From a virus: DNA of 20,081 nucleotides. The translations under genes were made by a program, and so were the position numbers. The stretch spans positions 1 through 20,081 of the IMG/VR virus record IMGVR_UViG_3300030430_000048; one strand, given 5' to 3'. Position 1 is the first letter of the stretch. Every line of letters begins with the position of its first letter. Below, one piece after another: positions 7,266-14,969 of this stretch. Below the pieces are notes generated by a model. That model was given only the letters and a program-made list of their open reading frames with translations, made no database searches and was not told the DNA's origin.

Positions 7266-8549
7266 TTACCTTTTAGTTACACAGTTGATACCATCTTTAA
7301 TAGCATCTTTAATTTCTTTAGATTTTTGATTAAATTCATCAACAGCTCTTTTAGTCGTTTGTATTTCTGCACTATCTTCAATGCCTAAATCTTTTTGTCT
7401 TTCTTTTATCAATGTTAATTGACTATCTAAATCCGCATTTTCTTGATCTAAATTTTTTGTTTCTAAATCTCTTTTTTTACTTTGTATTTCAAAATTATCT
7501 AATTCTCTTTGATCAGGACTTTTAACTATATCGCTTCCTGTATTTTGATCTGTGATTTCTTTATCTAAACCTTTAATATTATCATCAACTTGATTAACAT
7601 TTACTGTTTGATTTTTAGGCACAGCTTCGTTGATTTGAGCATTTCTTAATTTAGGGTCTAAATCTGCAATCGGTTTTACATTAATAGGTTTATCATCAAT
7701 TAAATCAGTTAAAGCTCTTTGTAATAAAGTAACTCGTATTTCAGGATCAGTCTCTGCTAGTTCTTTCATAATTCTTGAGTTTTCAGGATAGTATGCTTTA
7801 TAAGCATTCCATTCAGGTGTTTCTGCATTTGTAATACCTGCTTTTTCTTTTGCTGCAGCAACTTTTTTTTCAAACTTTCTTCGAGTTCTAAAATCTTTTA
7901 ATTTACCAGCACCAACATGAAGTCCACCACCAAGAATAGTTCCAAAACTAACAGCTAAAAAACTATCTAATAAATCATAATCTGATTGTTCTCGTTGTGC
8001 AGCTGTATAAACCACTGGCTCAATTAATGAAGTTCCTACTGTACCTTCTATTGCACCTTTTGCTAATCTTGCTCTTGTAAAACCATATTTAGCAACTAAA
8101 GAAGCAAATCGCATTTGACCTACGATAGGAACAAAAGCTAATGCTAAATTAAATGGGTCAGCAGCACTAGCAACAAAAGAAGTTCCTAATTTTAAGGCTG
8201 AAACACCAAAACCTTTAGGACCACGTTGAATAATACTTTGTCTCTCTCTTTCTTCTTTTTTTCTTTCAACTAAAATATCAACAGTTGATTGTTTTTCATC
8301 TTGATCAAAAAATAAATCTAAATTTGAATATTTTTTATTTAGTTCTTGTCTGTCAATAAGAGGTTCATCTCCAACTGTTGATCGATTGCCTTCAAGTTCG
8401 GAAAGCCTAATCAAAGAGGATGTTGGATTATATTTCCAAGCATCTGCTGCAACTGTGCTTAAAGTTTCACCTAATGTTGTTTGGTAAAGATCATAACCTC
8501 TTTCTTTTGCATTTTTATTATCTTGTAATCCAAATCCAATATTTGCCAT
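7266..8549 (-). CDS. Internal virion protein, gp16-like N-terminal part, 427 aa
   Basis: Residues 115-180 contain a Gly/Ala-rich hydrophobic region (S-F-V-A-S-A-A-D-P-F-N-L-A-L-A-F-V-P-I-V-G), then A-I-E-G-T-V-G-T-S-L-I-E-P-V-V-Y. A second hydrophobic run at 190-216 reads L-L-D-S-F-L-A-V-S-F-G-T-I-L-G-G-G-L-H. From memory, this D-P-x-N-L / E-G-x-V-G-x-x-L-x-E-P / G-G-G-L-H pattern occurs inside the very large internal proteins of related podoviruses. Residues 90-107 and 330-420 are highly charged helices, the latter probably coiled coil. The start ATG overlaps the previous stop (TAATG) with GGTGGAG upstream. It likely acts with the 849-residue protein in DNA ejection. No catalytic site is visible. 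Confidence 0.75.
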   Translation of the reverse strand: MANIGFGLQDNKNAKERGYDLYQTTLGETLSTVAADAWKYNPTSSLIRLSELEGNRSTVGDEPLIDRQELNKKYSNLDLFFDQDEKQSTVDILVERKKEERERQSIIQRGPKGFGVSALKLGTSFVASAADPFNLALAFVPIVGQMRFASLVAKYGFTRARLAKGAIEGTVGTSLIEPVVYTAAQREQSDYDLLDSFLAVSFGTILGGGLHVGAGKLKDFRTRRKFEKKVAAAKEKAGITNAETPEWNAYKAYYPENSRIMKELAETDPEIRVTLLQRALTDLIDDKPINVKPIADLDPKLRNAQINEAVPKNQTVNVNQVDDNIKGLDKEITDQNTGSDIVKSPDQRELDNFEIQSKKRDLETKNLDQENADLDSQLTLIKERQKDLGIEDSAEIQTTKRAVDEFNQKSKEIKDAIKDGINCVTKR

Positions 8550-10645
8550 TATGCTCCACCTGCTTCTTCCTCAATAGTTTTTTCTTTTTCCATAGTCATA
8601 ATTACATCAGTGTGAGGTAATAAAAAAGAATCATCGTCAAAATTTAATTTTAATTGTTTACCTTCTTTGTTAGTTACAATTCCAAACGTGCCATCGTAAA
8701 ATTTTATAGCAAAAACAATACCACTACCATCTGCTGTGTTAAGCCAAACACCATTTCTTTTAGCTTGATCAATTACTGATTCATTAAGTTCATCTACAGT
8801 AACTTCTTCATTTTCAGATTTAAAAGATTCAATATTAAATTCATTTAAATATCTTTCTTTAATAACATTAGCTTTCTTTTTGATAAACTCTATTTGACCT
8901 GAAGATAGTCTATCATTATTATAAATTCTTGGAATAAAATAAGTTTCTTCACTTAAATCAAAATTATTTGTGATAAAACCTGTAGCAAAATTTACAGCAT
9001 CTTTTTCGTCTGCACCTCGTGATAATTCATTAATAGTCATGTAAGTTAAAATTTCTGTAATTTCATCTAATTCTTTGTTAGCTTTTTGTGTATTGTAAGG
9101 ATTAGAATACAAAACCACTTGTCTAAATTCTTCTATTTCATCTGCAACAGATTTTTGCACTTCGCTAAATGTTATATCTGTGCCTTTTAAAAAATTTTTT
9201 AATCTATCTTTTTCTTCTTTAGTATCAATAGAAAGAGAGCTTAAAGCAAATTTTTCATCTCCTAAATAAGAAACTAATTTTGCAGTTACAGGTAAACCAT
9301 TAGCAGATAATTGACTTAATACTACACCATAATACTCACCATACTGTTCCTCTAATGATCTTAAATAACCAATTTTTTCTTGAGCTGTTCTACCATTATA
9401 ATCATCAACAATGCTTATAGCTTGTGCTTTTGGAATAACTTTTATTAAATCAGAATCAACACCTATATTAGTTTGTGCTTCTACAGTCATTGTTAAATAT
9501 TCTTTAAATAATTTATTTTTAACTTCAGGTTCTGTAGCTGATCTAAATTCTTCGTATTTATTTTTAACGTCATTATTAAAAGTTAAAACTAGATTAGCAG
9601 CATCCTCTTTAATTAATTCATCTTTTTTACTTAAAAAATTATTTAACTTTTGTTTGTATTGTAAATCTTGAGCATAATTCTCAGTTCTAACAGGATAAGA
9701 GTCAATAATTTTTCTTTCTTCTCCAATTTTAGAATTAAATAATTGACTTTTATAAGAACTAAAATTAATAACATTTTTTTCAGTTTCTTTAAAATTTTTA
9801 TAAGCATCATTACCAAAGGCTTCTATAATTGATTGTTCATTAATATCAATTTTTTTACCATCTTCTAAAGCAGCTAAATAATTAACCATATTTTCTTTGA
9901 TTTGAGGTTTTAAAGCATTTAAAGCATCTTTTTCTAAATCCATTCTTGTATCTAAAGAAATATTAGTAAATTTATCTTTGTTTCTTAAATCTTGTAGAGC
10001 TTGAGTTGGATTATTAGTAATCATTTGATTTACTTCAAAAACTTCTAATTCAGCAGGAATACCAAGAATTATTCTATCATAATCATCATTATCAATTTTA
10101 CCTTTAAAATTTTCTTCATATAGTTTTTCTAATTCTGTTCCAATAGTTTTAAATGCAAGTTTATTATTACTTAAATATGCTTCAGTAAGTAGTCTATTTT
10201 TTTTGATTGAAACTTGATTATCTAAAGATTGAATAATATTTGTAGAAACTCTTGTATTTGTTTTAAAAATACCTTTTTGTACTTCACTATAAAAATTATT
10301 ATTAAAAGTATCTCTAACAAATTTATTTGACGCTTTATTAGCGTATATATTTCTTATTTTATCAGATTCTGTTTGAATAATTTGAAAGGCTTGATCTTTA
10401 TTGTCTAACCTTCCAGCCTTTTCAAAAACTTCAGTTAATTCTAATAATGATTCGTTTTCTAATTTAAGAGCTTCTGTTTTATTTTCTAAATTTTTTTCGG
10501 TAACTCTATGTTTTACAATAGCTTGAGTCGCAGATTTCAAAGCGTTAGAAATGGTTGAAGTTAAAGGTATTGAAACATCTGCTTTTACAGAAGGTGTTGC
10601 AGCTGTTGGTCTAGCCTCTGTTGTAAATGTAGGTATTTTAACCAT
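8549..10645 (-). CDS. Internal virion protein, gp15-like, 698 aa
   Basis: A long, charged, almost wholly helical protein rich in Lys, Glu, Asn and Ile, with no membrane segment or signal peptide. Its position, after the gp14-like gene and before the gp16-like pair, and its length (T7 gp15 is 747) suggest the gp15-type internal core/ejection protein. The N-terminus is Pro/Thr-rich (about residues 1-35), followed by helical repeats with K-N-L-E-N-K-T-E-A-L-K and similar charged runs. The C-terminus is acidic to the last residues (M-E-K-E-K-T-I-E-E-E). The start codon overlaps the previous stop as TAATG, with AAAGG ten bases upstream, so translation is probably coupled. The assignment rests more on synteny and architecture than on specific motifs. 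Confidence 0.75.
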   Translation of the reverse strand: MVKIPTFTTEARPTAATPSVKADVSIPLTSTISNALKSATQAIVKHRVTEKNLENKTEALKLENESLLELTEVFEKAGRLDNKDQAFQIIQTESDKIRNIYANKASNKFVRDTFNNNFYSEVQKGIFKTNTRVSTNIIQSLDNQVSIKKNRLLTEAYLSNNKLAFKTIGTELEKLYEENFKGKIDNDDYDRIILGIPAELEVFEVNQMITNNPTQALQDLRNKDKFTNISLDTRMDLEKDALNALKPQIKENMVNYLAALEDGKKIDINEQSIIEAFGNDAYKNFKETEKNVINFSSYKSQLFNSKIGEERKIIDSYPVRTENYAQDLQYKQKLNNFLSKKDELIKEDAANLVLTFNNDVKNKYEEFRSATEPEVKNKLFKEYLTMTVEAQTNIGVDSDLIKVIPKAQAISIVDDYNGRTAQEKIGYLRSLEEQYGEYYGVVLSQLSANGLPVTAKLVSYLGDEKFALSSLSIDTKEEKDRLKNFLKGTDITFSEVQKSVADEIEEFRQVVLYSNPYNTQKANKELDEITEILTYMTINELSRGADEKDAVNFATGFITNNFDLSEETYFIPRIYNNDRLSSGQIEFIKKKANVIKERYLNEFNIESFKSENEEVTVDELNESVIDQAKRNGVWLNTADGSGIVFAIKFYDGTFGIVTNKEGKQLKLNFDDDSFLLPHTDVIMTMEKEKTIEEEAGGA

Positions 10646-11103
10646 TATGCTGTACCTTTACTCATTGTTAATAAACTTGTGCCAGTATCTGTAAGTGTTT
10701 TTAATTGTGCTAATCTAGCTTCTTGTCTTTTTATTTGACCTGAAATAACTGCAAAGTTAGATTCTTCCATTTTTCTCGCAATACCAATATTAGCATTATA
10801 TTCAATTATACTTTTTTGAAGCTCTGCCTCTAATGCGTTAGATAATTTTATATTATAATCTGTTCCTGTGCCTACAGTAACTCCAGCTTTAGCTGCTGCA
10901 ACAGTTTGTGATCCTTCTAATTTTTGAAATTGTTTATTAAATTGATATAAATCAAATTCTTTTTGTTGTTCAATAGCTTTTGCTTCTTGTTTTAAAACTT
11001 CAGATTTTCTGTTTTGTACAGCTTGATTATATTTACCAATAGCACCTTGTTGTTGAAATTGTGCTACTCCTAATGCACCTACGACTGCCATTTGCCAACT
11101 CAT
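10645..11103 (-). CDS. Internal virion protein, gp14-like, 152 aa
   Basis: A small Gln/Ala-rich helical protein. The N-terminal 15 residues (M-S-W-Q-M-A-V-V-G-A-L-G-V-A) are hydrophobic. A long charged helix follows, with many Gln and Lys residues (about 20-70). Residues 70-85 have a V-A-A-A-K-A-G-V-T-V-G-T-G-T hinge, and the protein ends in another helix. T7 gp14 (196 residues) has the same place in the gene order, just after the gp13-like gene and before gp15. It also has a similar Ala/Gln-rich helical character, and in T7 it enters the outer membrane during DNA ejection. The start directly abuts the upstream stop (TAA-ATG) with GAGGA eight bases before it. Identification is by synteny and composition. 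Confidence 0.75.
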   Translation of the reverse strand: MSWQMAVVGALGVAQFQQQGAIGKYNQAVQNRKSEVLKQEAKAIEQQKEFDLYQFNKQFQKLEGSQTVAAAKAGVTVGTGTDYNIKLSNALEAELQKSIIEYNANIGIARKMEESNFAVISGQIKRQEARLAQLKTLTDTGTSLLTMSKGTA

Positions 11104-11556
11104 TTAAAAAATCCTCGCATATCTATAATGATCTGAACCATCAAAACCATAATGTTTCATCAGACCTTCGTTTTCTAATCCTAACCATTTAGCAAACTTT
11201 AGACCAGTTTTAAAGTCTGCTCTTACAGCAGTTTGAACTCTTTTTATTTTATTTTCTCTAGCTAGTCTTGCAAAATTTTTTTTAATAGCTCTTGCTATGA
11301 TTAATGGATGATCCCAAACTTTACTTGTTGCCAAAACCCAACCCTCTGCTACACCACCCCAAATAATTTTCATTCCAGCAGATGCGATAGGTTCATTGTT
11401 AATCATGCAAGTATAAGCCAATCCTTGTTGTTCAAGTTCCATTGCGTCACCATCAAACTGAGCATCCTTATCCATAAGAACGTGGTTCATTTGACTAGCA
11501 AGAATAATCTTACCATGCTTTGAGATATAAGGCACTATATTTAGTAATTTATCCAT
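11104..11556 (-). CDS. gp13-like internal virion protein with GNAT-type fold
   Basis: A 150-residue protein resembling the T7 gene 13 family, whose members have an N-acetyltransferase (GNAT)-like fold. Visible traits are a central strand-rich part (Y-T-C-M-I-N-N-E-P-I-A-S-A-G-M-K near 48-63), W-V-L-A-T near 73-77, an amphipathic helix with I-K-K-N-F-A-R-L-A at 91-99, and a C-terminal A-K-W-L-G-L-E-N-E-G-L-M-K-H-Y-G near 122-137. That C-terminal sequence is very like the last part of GNAT domains. The canonical Q/R-x-x-G-x-G/A acetyl-CoA loop is not seen, so it may not be catalytic. The start overlaps the end of the tubular B gene by eight bases without a clear Shine-Dalgarno sequence, suggesting coupled translation. 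In T7, gp13 is needed for assembly of the internal proteins. Confidence 0.78.
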   Translation of the reverse strand: MDKLLNIVPYISKHGKIILASQMNHVLMDKDAQFDGDAMELEQQGLAYTCMINNEPIASAGMKIIWGGVAEGWVLATSKVWDHPLIIARAIKKNFARLARENKIKRVQTAVRADFKTGLKFAKWLGLENEGLMKHYGFDGSDHYRYARIF

Positions 11557-13810
11557 CGTTTGTAACTAGATTTGGGTATAACGATAAAACAGTTAAGGGT
11601 AAAGGTTGAGTTTGTCTAACAAAGATAAACCCATCTGTTTCATAGTTTCCTCTAAACTCTATCTCCTTATCTCCTGTAAATACAGGTATTGCAGTGTCCA
11701 TATCATCAGCAGATGATCTAAAAGGTATTCTTTCCATATTACTTAGGTCAGGTCCAACCTCTACACCAACGCTTTCAAATAATCTTAATGAAATATCATA
11801 TATTCTTTTTGTTTTACCTTGTGATGTGCCATTAGCAGCTCCTGCATCTAATCTCATCGTTTGTAGTAAAGATGTATAGGACAAACCTACTTTGACTTTA
11901 GTGGATGATCGATCTAAAGTTATAGCTCCTGAACTTACAGTCTTGTCAGGATGAGTTGAGCCATCAGCTAAAATCGATACAACCTGACCTTCTAAATGTT
12001 CTAATCCCGTAATCGTTGTTGTGGCACTACCACTATAATCAAGTTGTGAATCTAAAAAATTAAAAGTTGTATTATCTGTTTCTGTAAAATCAAAATTATT
12101 TAAATATTCTACGTATCTTCTTGTAATACTGTTGATGGTTCTTTTTACGATAACATAAACTTGATACTCAGTATCGTCTGTAGGTATAACAGCTACGCTT
12201 TCACACACTGCATTACCTGAACCAAAACTACCACCAAAAATTTGTCTGTGCCAAGCTGTAACTTGTTGTTCTCTTTGATACGTTAAACCAACTAACTCAC
12301 CATCACTTCTTGTCATCCAAACAATCTGATTAGGCTCTTGTTGATATGCCATCTGTGTTATACCACCTTCAGTGATATGTTCTGCAAGGATTGTCATATC
12401 AGGTGCAAGATAACCATCAACATCAAAGTTATAAGCTAGTTCTCTAATCTTTCTTTTTGCTCTTTGTAAAAAGAGAGTTGCATTACCTGCTGAGATAGCA
12501 TCCACATTAGCTGCACCATGATTTGATTGTTTTTTAATTAATATGTTTGTAGGTGTAATGGCAACGTCTGTCCCTCCCCCTGATACAGTAAACTCACCAC
12601 CAGCTGTTCCAACAATTAAAGTTCTTGTTGCTGTCATAAATCTAATGGCATTAACTTGGTTAGATGCAATAGTATAGATGATAGCATCATCATCAGCTAT
12701 CGTTCCACCAATGTTTGCATCCATGTTTTCATAATCACCTGATCTTGAAAAAAATAAAGTTTGAGGTTCATTGCTTGTACCTGCAAAAACTAATCTTTGT
12801 TCAAAGAAAGTTACAGAAGATGGATGACCTGTTGTATCTGAAAAAGAACCTAGTCTCCAATCTGATGTTGCAGTTGATGCACTTAATGTTGTTAAAATTT
12901 CTATTGTTGCATTTGTTGTGTCTGTAACTGCGGTGATCTTTGCGTAACCACCATGTAAAAAAACAAATCTACCAACATCTGTTGAAAGAAAACCTGATCC
13001 ACTATTTATTCCTGTAGTCGCAGAAGCCGCAAGTGAAACACCTGTTCCTACTGCAGTAGCTCCTGGATTCAAAGTTGTGTCTGTTGTATTTGCATCTTGC
13101 ATTGGTCCTTTGGTGAAATCAACATCACTCAAAGTCCAAGACGTATGACCTGTTCTTGAAAGTTTTTCTACTTCATGATTAGGATGTGTAATGTACATCA
13201 CGTCAGCAGACTGTGCATATTTAATATCAAATAGTTCCGCTGTTAAATATGGAGTAGATATTTCATAAACTCTATTTGCTACACCGCCTGAAGTGTAAGC
13301 AGTAAAACTTGTACCATTAATGTTTGTGCCATCAACATTTGTAATCTCAAATGTATTCGTTGTTTTGTTTGCAACTAAATATCTTTTGTTATTAAGCTCT
13401 GTCATACCTGCAACACTTGTAATAGATATTTCATCACCATTAGAATATCCATGACTTGTTGCTGTAATCACAACTGGATTAGCTTGAGTTGCTCCACTAA
13501 TTGTTTTATCGCCTTCTAATATCTGACCATTATCTTTATAGAAACGAATATACTGATTACCAAACTCCATCATGTAAGTTTGTGTTGTAGAAAATTCAAA
13601 AGGTATTAATCTTGTTTTAGCTGCACTACTTTTTACTTCAGCTATAAAACGTGAGCCTGATCTTCTTGCTGCTGAGCCATGAGGATAAACAATCATGTTC
13701 TCTAAAGTTTTACATCCTGAAGAATATTTATTTAAATCATTACGACCATCGAGTCTTGGTGATAATTCACCGCCAGTGAAGTTAGTTAATTGAACTGCAA
13801 CTCTTGCCAT
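11549..13810 (-). CDS. Tail tubular protein B (nozzle), gp12-like, 753 aa
   Basis: The N-terminus reads F-T-G-G-E-L-S-P-R-L-D-G-R near residues 11-23, then C-K-T-L-E-N-M-I-V-Y-P-H-G-S-A-A-R-R-S-G-S, the hallmark opening of podovirus nozzle proteins. The length agrees with T7 gp12 (794). The protein forms the distal tail tube through which DNA leaves. Residues 108-180 hold an inserted small beta domain (A-N-P-V-V-I-T-A-T-S-H-G-Y near 110-122, V-A-G-M-T-E-L-N, T-F-E-I). It resembles the domain annotated in databases as the E1 FCCH-like domain, seen in several phage nozzle proteins. The start is preceded by GAGG and follows the tubular A stop by three bases. The downstream gene starts inside its last codons. 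Confidence 0.92.
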   Translation of the reverse strand: MARVAVQLTNFTGGELSPRLDGRNDLNKYSSGCKTLENMIVYPHGSAARRSGSRFIAEVKSSAAKTRLIPFEFSTTQTYMMEFGNQYIRFYKDNGQILEGDKTISGATQANPVVITATSHGYSNGDEISITSVAGMTELNNKRYLVANKTTNTFEITNVDGTNINGTSFTAYTSGGVANRVYEISTPYLTAELFDIKYAQSADVMYITHPNHEVEKLSRTGHTSWTLSDVDFTKGPMQDANTTDTTLNPGATAVGTGVSLAASATTGINSGSGFLSTDVGRFVFLHGGYAKITAVTDTTNATIEILTTLSASTATSDWRLGSFSDTTGHPSSVTFFEQRLVFAGTSNEPQTLFFSRSGDYENMDANIGGTIADDDAIIYTIASNQVNAIRFMTATRTLIVGTAGGEFTVSGGGTDVAITPTNILIKKQSNHGAANVDAISAGNATLFLQRAKRKIRELAYNFDVDGYLAPDMTILAEHITEGGITQMAYQQEPNQIVWMTRSDGELVGLTYQREQQVTAWHRQIFGGSFGSGNAVCESVAVIPTDDTEYQVYVIVKRTINSITRRYVEYLNNFDFTETDNTTFNFLDSQLDYSGSATTTITGLEHLEGQVVSILADGSTHPDKTVSSGAITLDRSSTKVKVGLSYTSLLQTMRLDAGAANGTSQGKTKRIYDISLRLFESVGVEVGPDLSNMERIPFRSSADDMDTAIPVFTGDKEIEFRGNYETDGFIFVRQTQPLPLTVLSLYPNLVTNDG

Positions 13811-13813
13811 GTA

Positions 13814-14395
13814 TTAGAACCTCGAATTGATAAACGTATCAGCTCCAATAACATCCGCCATTCCTTTTTCAGGATTCATGTTTTGACCCTCTGTTGAATC
13901 TACAAATCTAGCTTCTTTCAATTTATCTTGAAACAACTTATACATATTAGAAGCTGTAGGATTTGAAGAGGTTACAGCATAAGCAATGTCAGCAGCTAGA
14001 GCAGCTGATAAAGTTTCTCTTAATAATTCATCATACTCATTAGGGTCAGTAACTCTCGAAACATATAAAATTTTCATTGAAGAATTGTCTGTTAATATTT
14101 TTCTACCTTCAATTTTATGATCTGAATCAAAATCTAATATGCTTAAAACTCTTAAACAATCAGCAGGTATAGTAAATTGTGATGTGAAACCCCATGCTGG
14201 AGTATCAGTATCTGCTGCTAATTCTACTCTTTTTTGTAGACAATTCCATGGATGTGATCTGAATACTGAATCTCTTATTTGTGTAAATCTAGCATTACAT
14301 AGTCGAGCATTTTTTGAATCTTCAGTTAAGGTTATAATTGTTGATGCTCCTAACTGATTTAATGCTCCGTTACAAATGTCTACTATTGATGCCAT
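13814..14395 (-). CDS. Tail tubular protein A (adaptor), gp11-like, 193 aa
   Basis: The N-terminus I-V-D-I-C-N-G-A-L-N-Q-L-G-A near residues 4-17 and the following A-R-L-C-N-A-R-F-T-Q-I-R-D-S-V-F-R-S-H-P-W-N-C near 30-52 are characteristic of the gp11 / P22 gp4-type head-tail adaptor. This protein sits as a ring under the portal. A later A-A-L-A-A-D-I-A-Y-A-V-T helix is also typical. The length is close to T7 gp11 (196). It is the first gene after the intrinsic terminator at 14411-14448. No strong Shine-Dalgarno sequence is visible before its ATG, the upstream bases being almost only A and T. Expression may therefore depend on read-through or an unrecognised promoter. Confidence 0.9.
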   Translation of the reverse strand: MASIVDICNGALNQLGASTIITLTEDSKNARLCNARFTQIRDSVFRSHPWNCLQKRVELAADTDTPAWGFTSQFTIPADCLRVLSILDFDSDHKIEGRKILTDNSSMKILYVSRVTDPNEYDELLRETLSAALAADIAYAVTSSNPTASNMYKLFQDKLKEARFVDSTEGQNMNPEKGMADVIGADTFINSRF

Positions 14396-14410
14396 AATAT
14401 TTTATATTCT

Positions 14411-14448
14411 AAAATTTAAATAAAAGATAGGGGATTTCTCCCCTATCT
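14411..14448 (-). terminator. Intrinsic terminator after the capsid block
   Basis: On the minus strand a perfect 10-bp stem AGATAGGGGA / TCCCCTATCT (14425-14448) with a 4-base loop is followed by CTTTTATTTAAATTTT. The GC-rich upper stem and T-rich tail fit a factor-independent terminator. It lies between the accessory head gene and tail tubular A. It probably reduces transcription of the tail genes relative to the capsid genes, but does not need to stop it completely. Confidence 0.88.
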
Positions 14449-14459
14449 CTATAACACGA

Positions 14460-14957
14460 TTAGCTTACTATATATTCTATAATAAAACTTAAGTCACCAG
14501 CAGTATCACCTGCAGCGTCAAAAGTTAAACCAACATAGTAGTAACCACCTGGGTCAGAAGATTGACCTGCATCTTCCCATACTTTTTGACCCATTTTGTT
14601 TATGTCTCTTGCTTCGAATGCTACTTCAGTTCCTGTCGTTACAGCACCTCTAAGGTCTGTAATTGCAGAAGCATACGCATCGTCATCTACTGCAGCTATT
14701 GCTGTAGTAAATAATCCTACATCAGTAGTATTAGTAGTACCGCTATCTAAATCATCGTTAAATAATTTGATAGAAGTTATACTCGCATTCGTTGGTATCG
14801 GAGCTAACATTACAGTATCAGTTGCTGATAAATCACCAGCAGCTAAAGCGATAGTACCTTGAGCTACACGTTTAATTCCATGTAACTGTTGGCTATCGTT
14901 TTTTACCATAGGAGTAGCTACGAAGTTTGTTACTAGATCACTATTTACATTCGCCAT
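14460..14957 (-). CDS. Probable accessory head protein, 165 aa
   Basis: A small acidic Ala/Asp/Thr-rich protein, predicted to be beta-rich, directly downstream of the major capsid gene. Recognisable features are M-A-N-V-N-S-D-L-V-T-N, D-T-V-M-L-A-P-I-P near 47-55, S-I-K-L-F-N-D-D-L-D-S-G near 62-73, E-A-R-D-I-N-K-M-G-Q-K-V-W-E-D-A-G near the C-terminal third, and D-P-G-G-Y-Y-Y. I recall similar proteins next to capsid genes in many marine podoviruses, where they are called virion structural proteins; a decoration or head-stabilising role is an inference. It has a strong AGGAGG seven bases upstream. It is followed at once by the strong terminator, so it should be produced at a high level with the capsid. 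Confidence 0.8.
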   Translation of the reverse strand: MANVNSDLVTNFVATPMVKNDSQQLHGIKRVAQGTIALAAGDLSATDTVMLAPIPTNASITSIKLFNDDLDSGTTNTTDVGLFTTAIAAVDDDAYASAITDLRGAVTTGTEVAFEARDINKMGQKVWEDAGQSSDPGGYYYVGLTFDAAGDTAGDLSFIIEYIVS

Positions 14958-14969
14958 AATTTCCTCCTA

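Noticed and set aside
7260-7270. Frameshift joining the 427- and 849-residue genes
   Set aside because: The first gene ends in TAA, a ribosome site precedes the second ATG, and no slippery sequence is seen at the junction, so two separate genes fit better.
14425-14460. Resemblance of the minus strand (ATAGAGATAGGGGAGA) to a T7-type promoter
   Set aside because: Only the GGGGAGA-like end is similar; the sequence is explained by the terminator stem, and no phage RNA polymerase is visible.
14596-14862. Plus-strand frame opposite the accessory head gene
   Set aside because: Antisense shadow of an Ala/Asp/Thr-rich gene without its own ribosome site.
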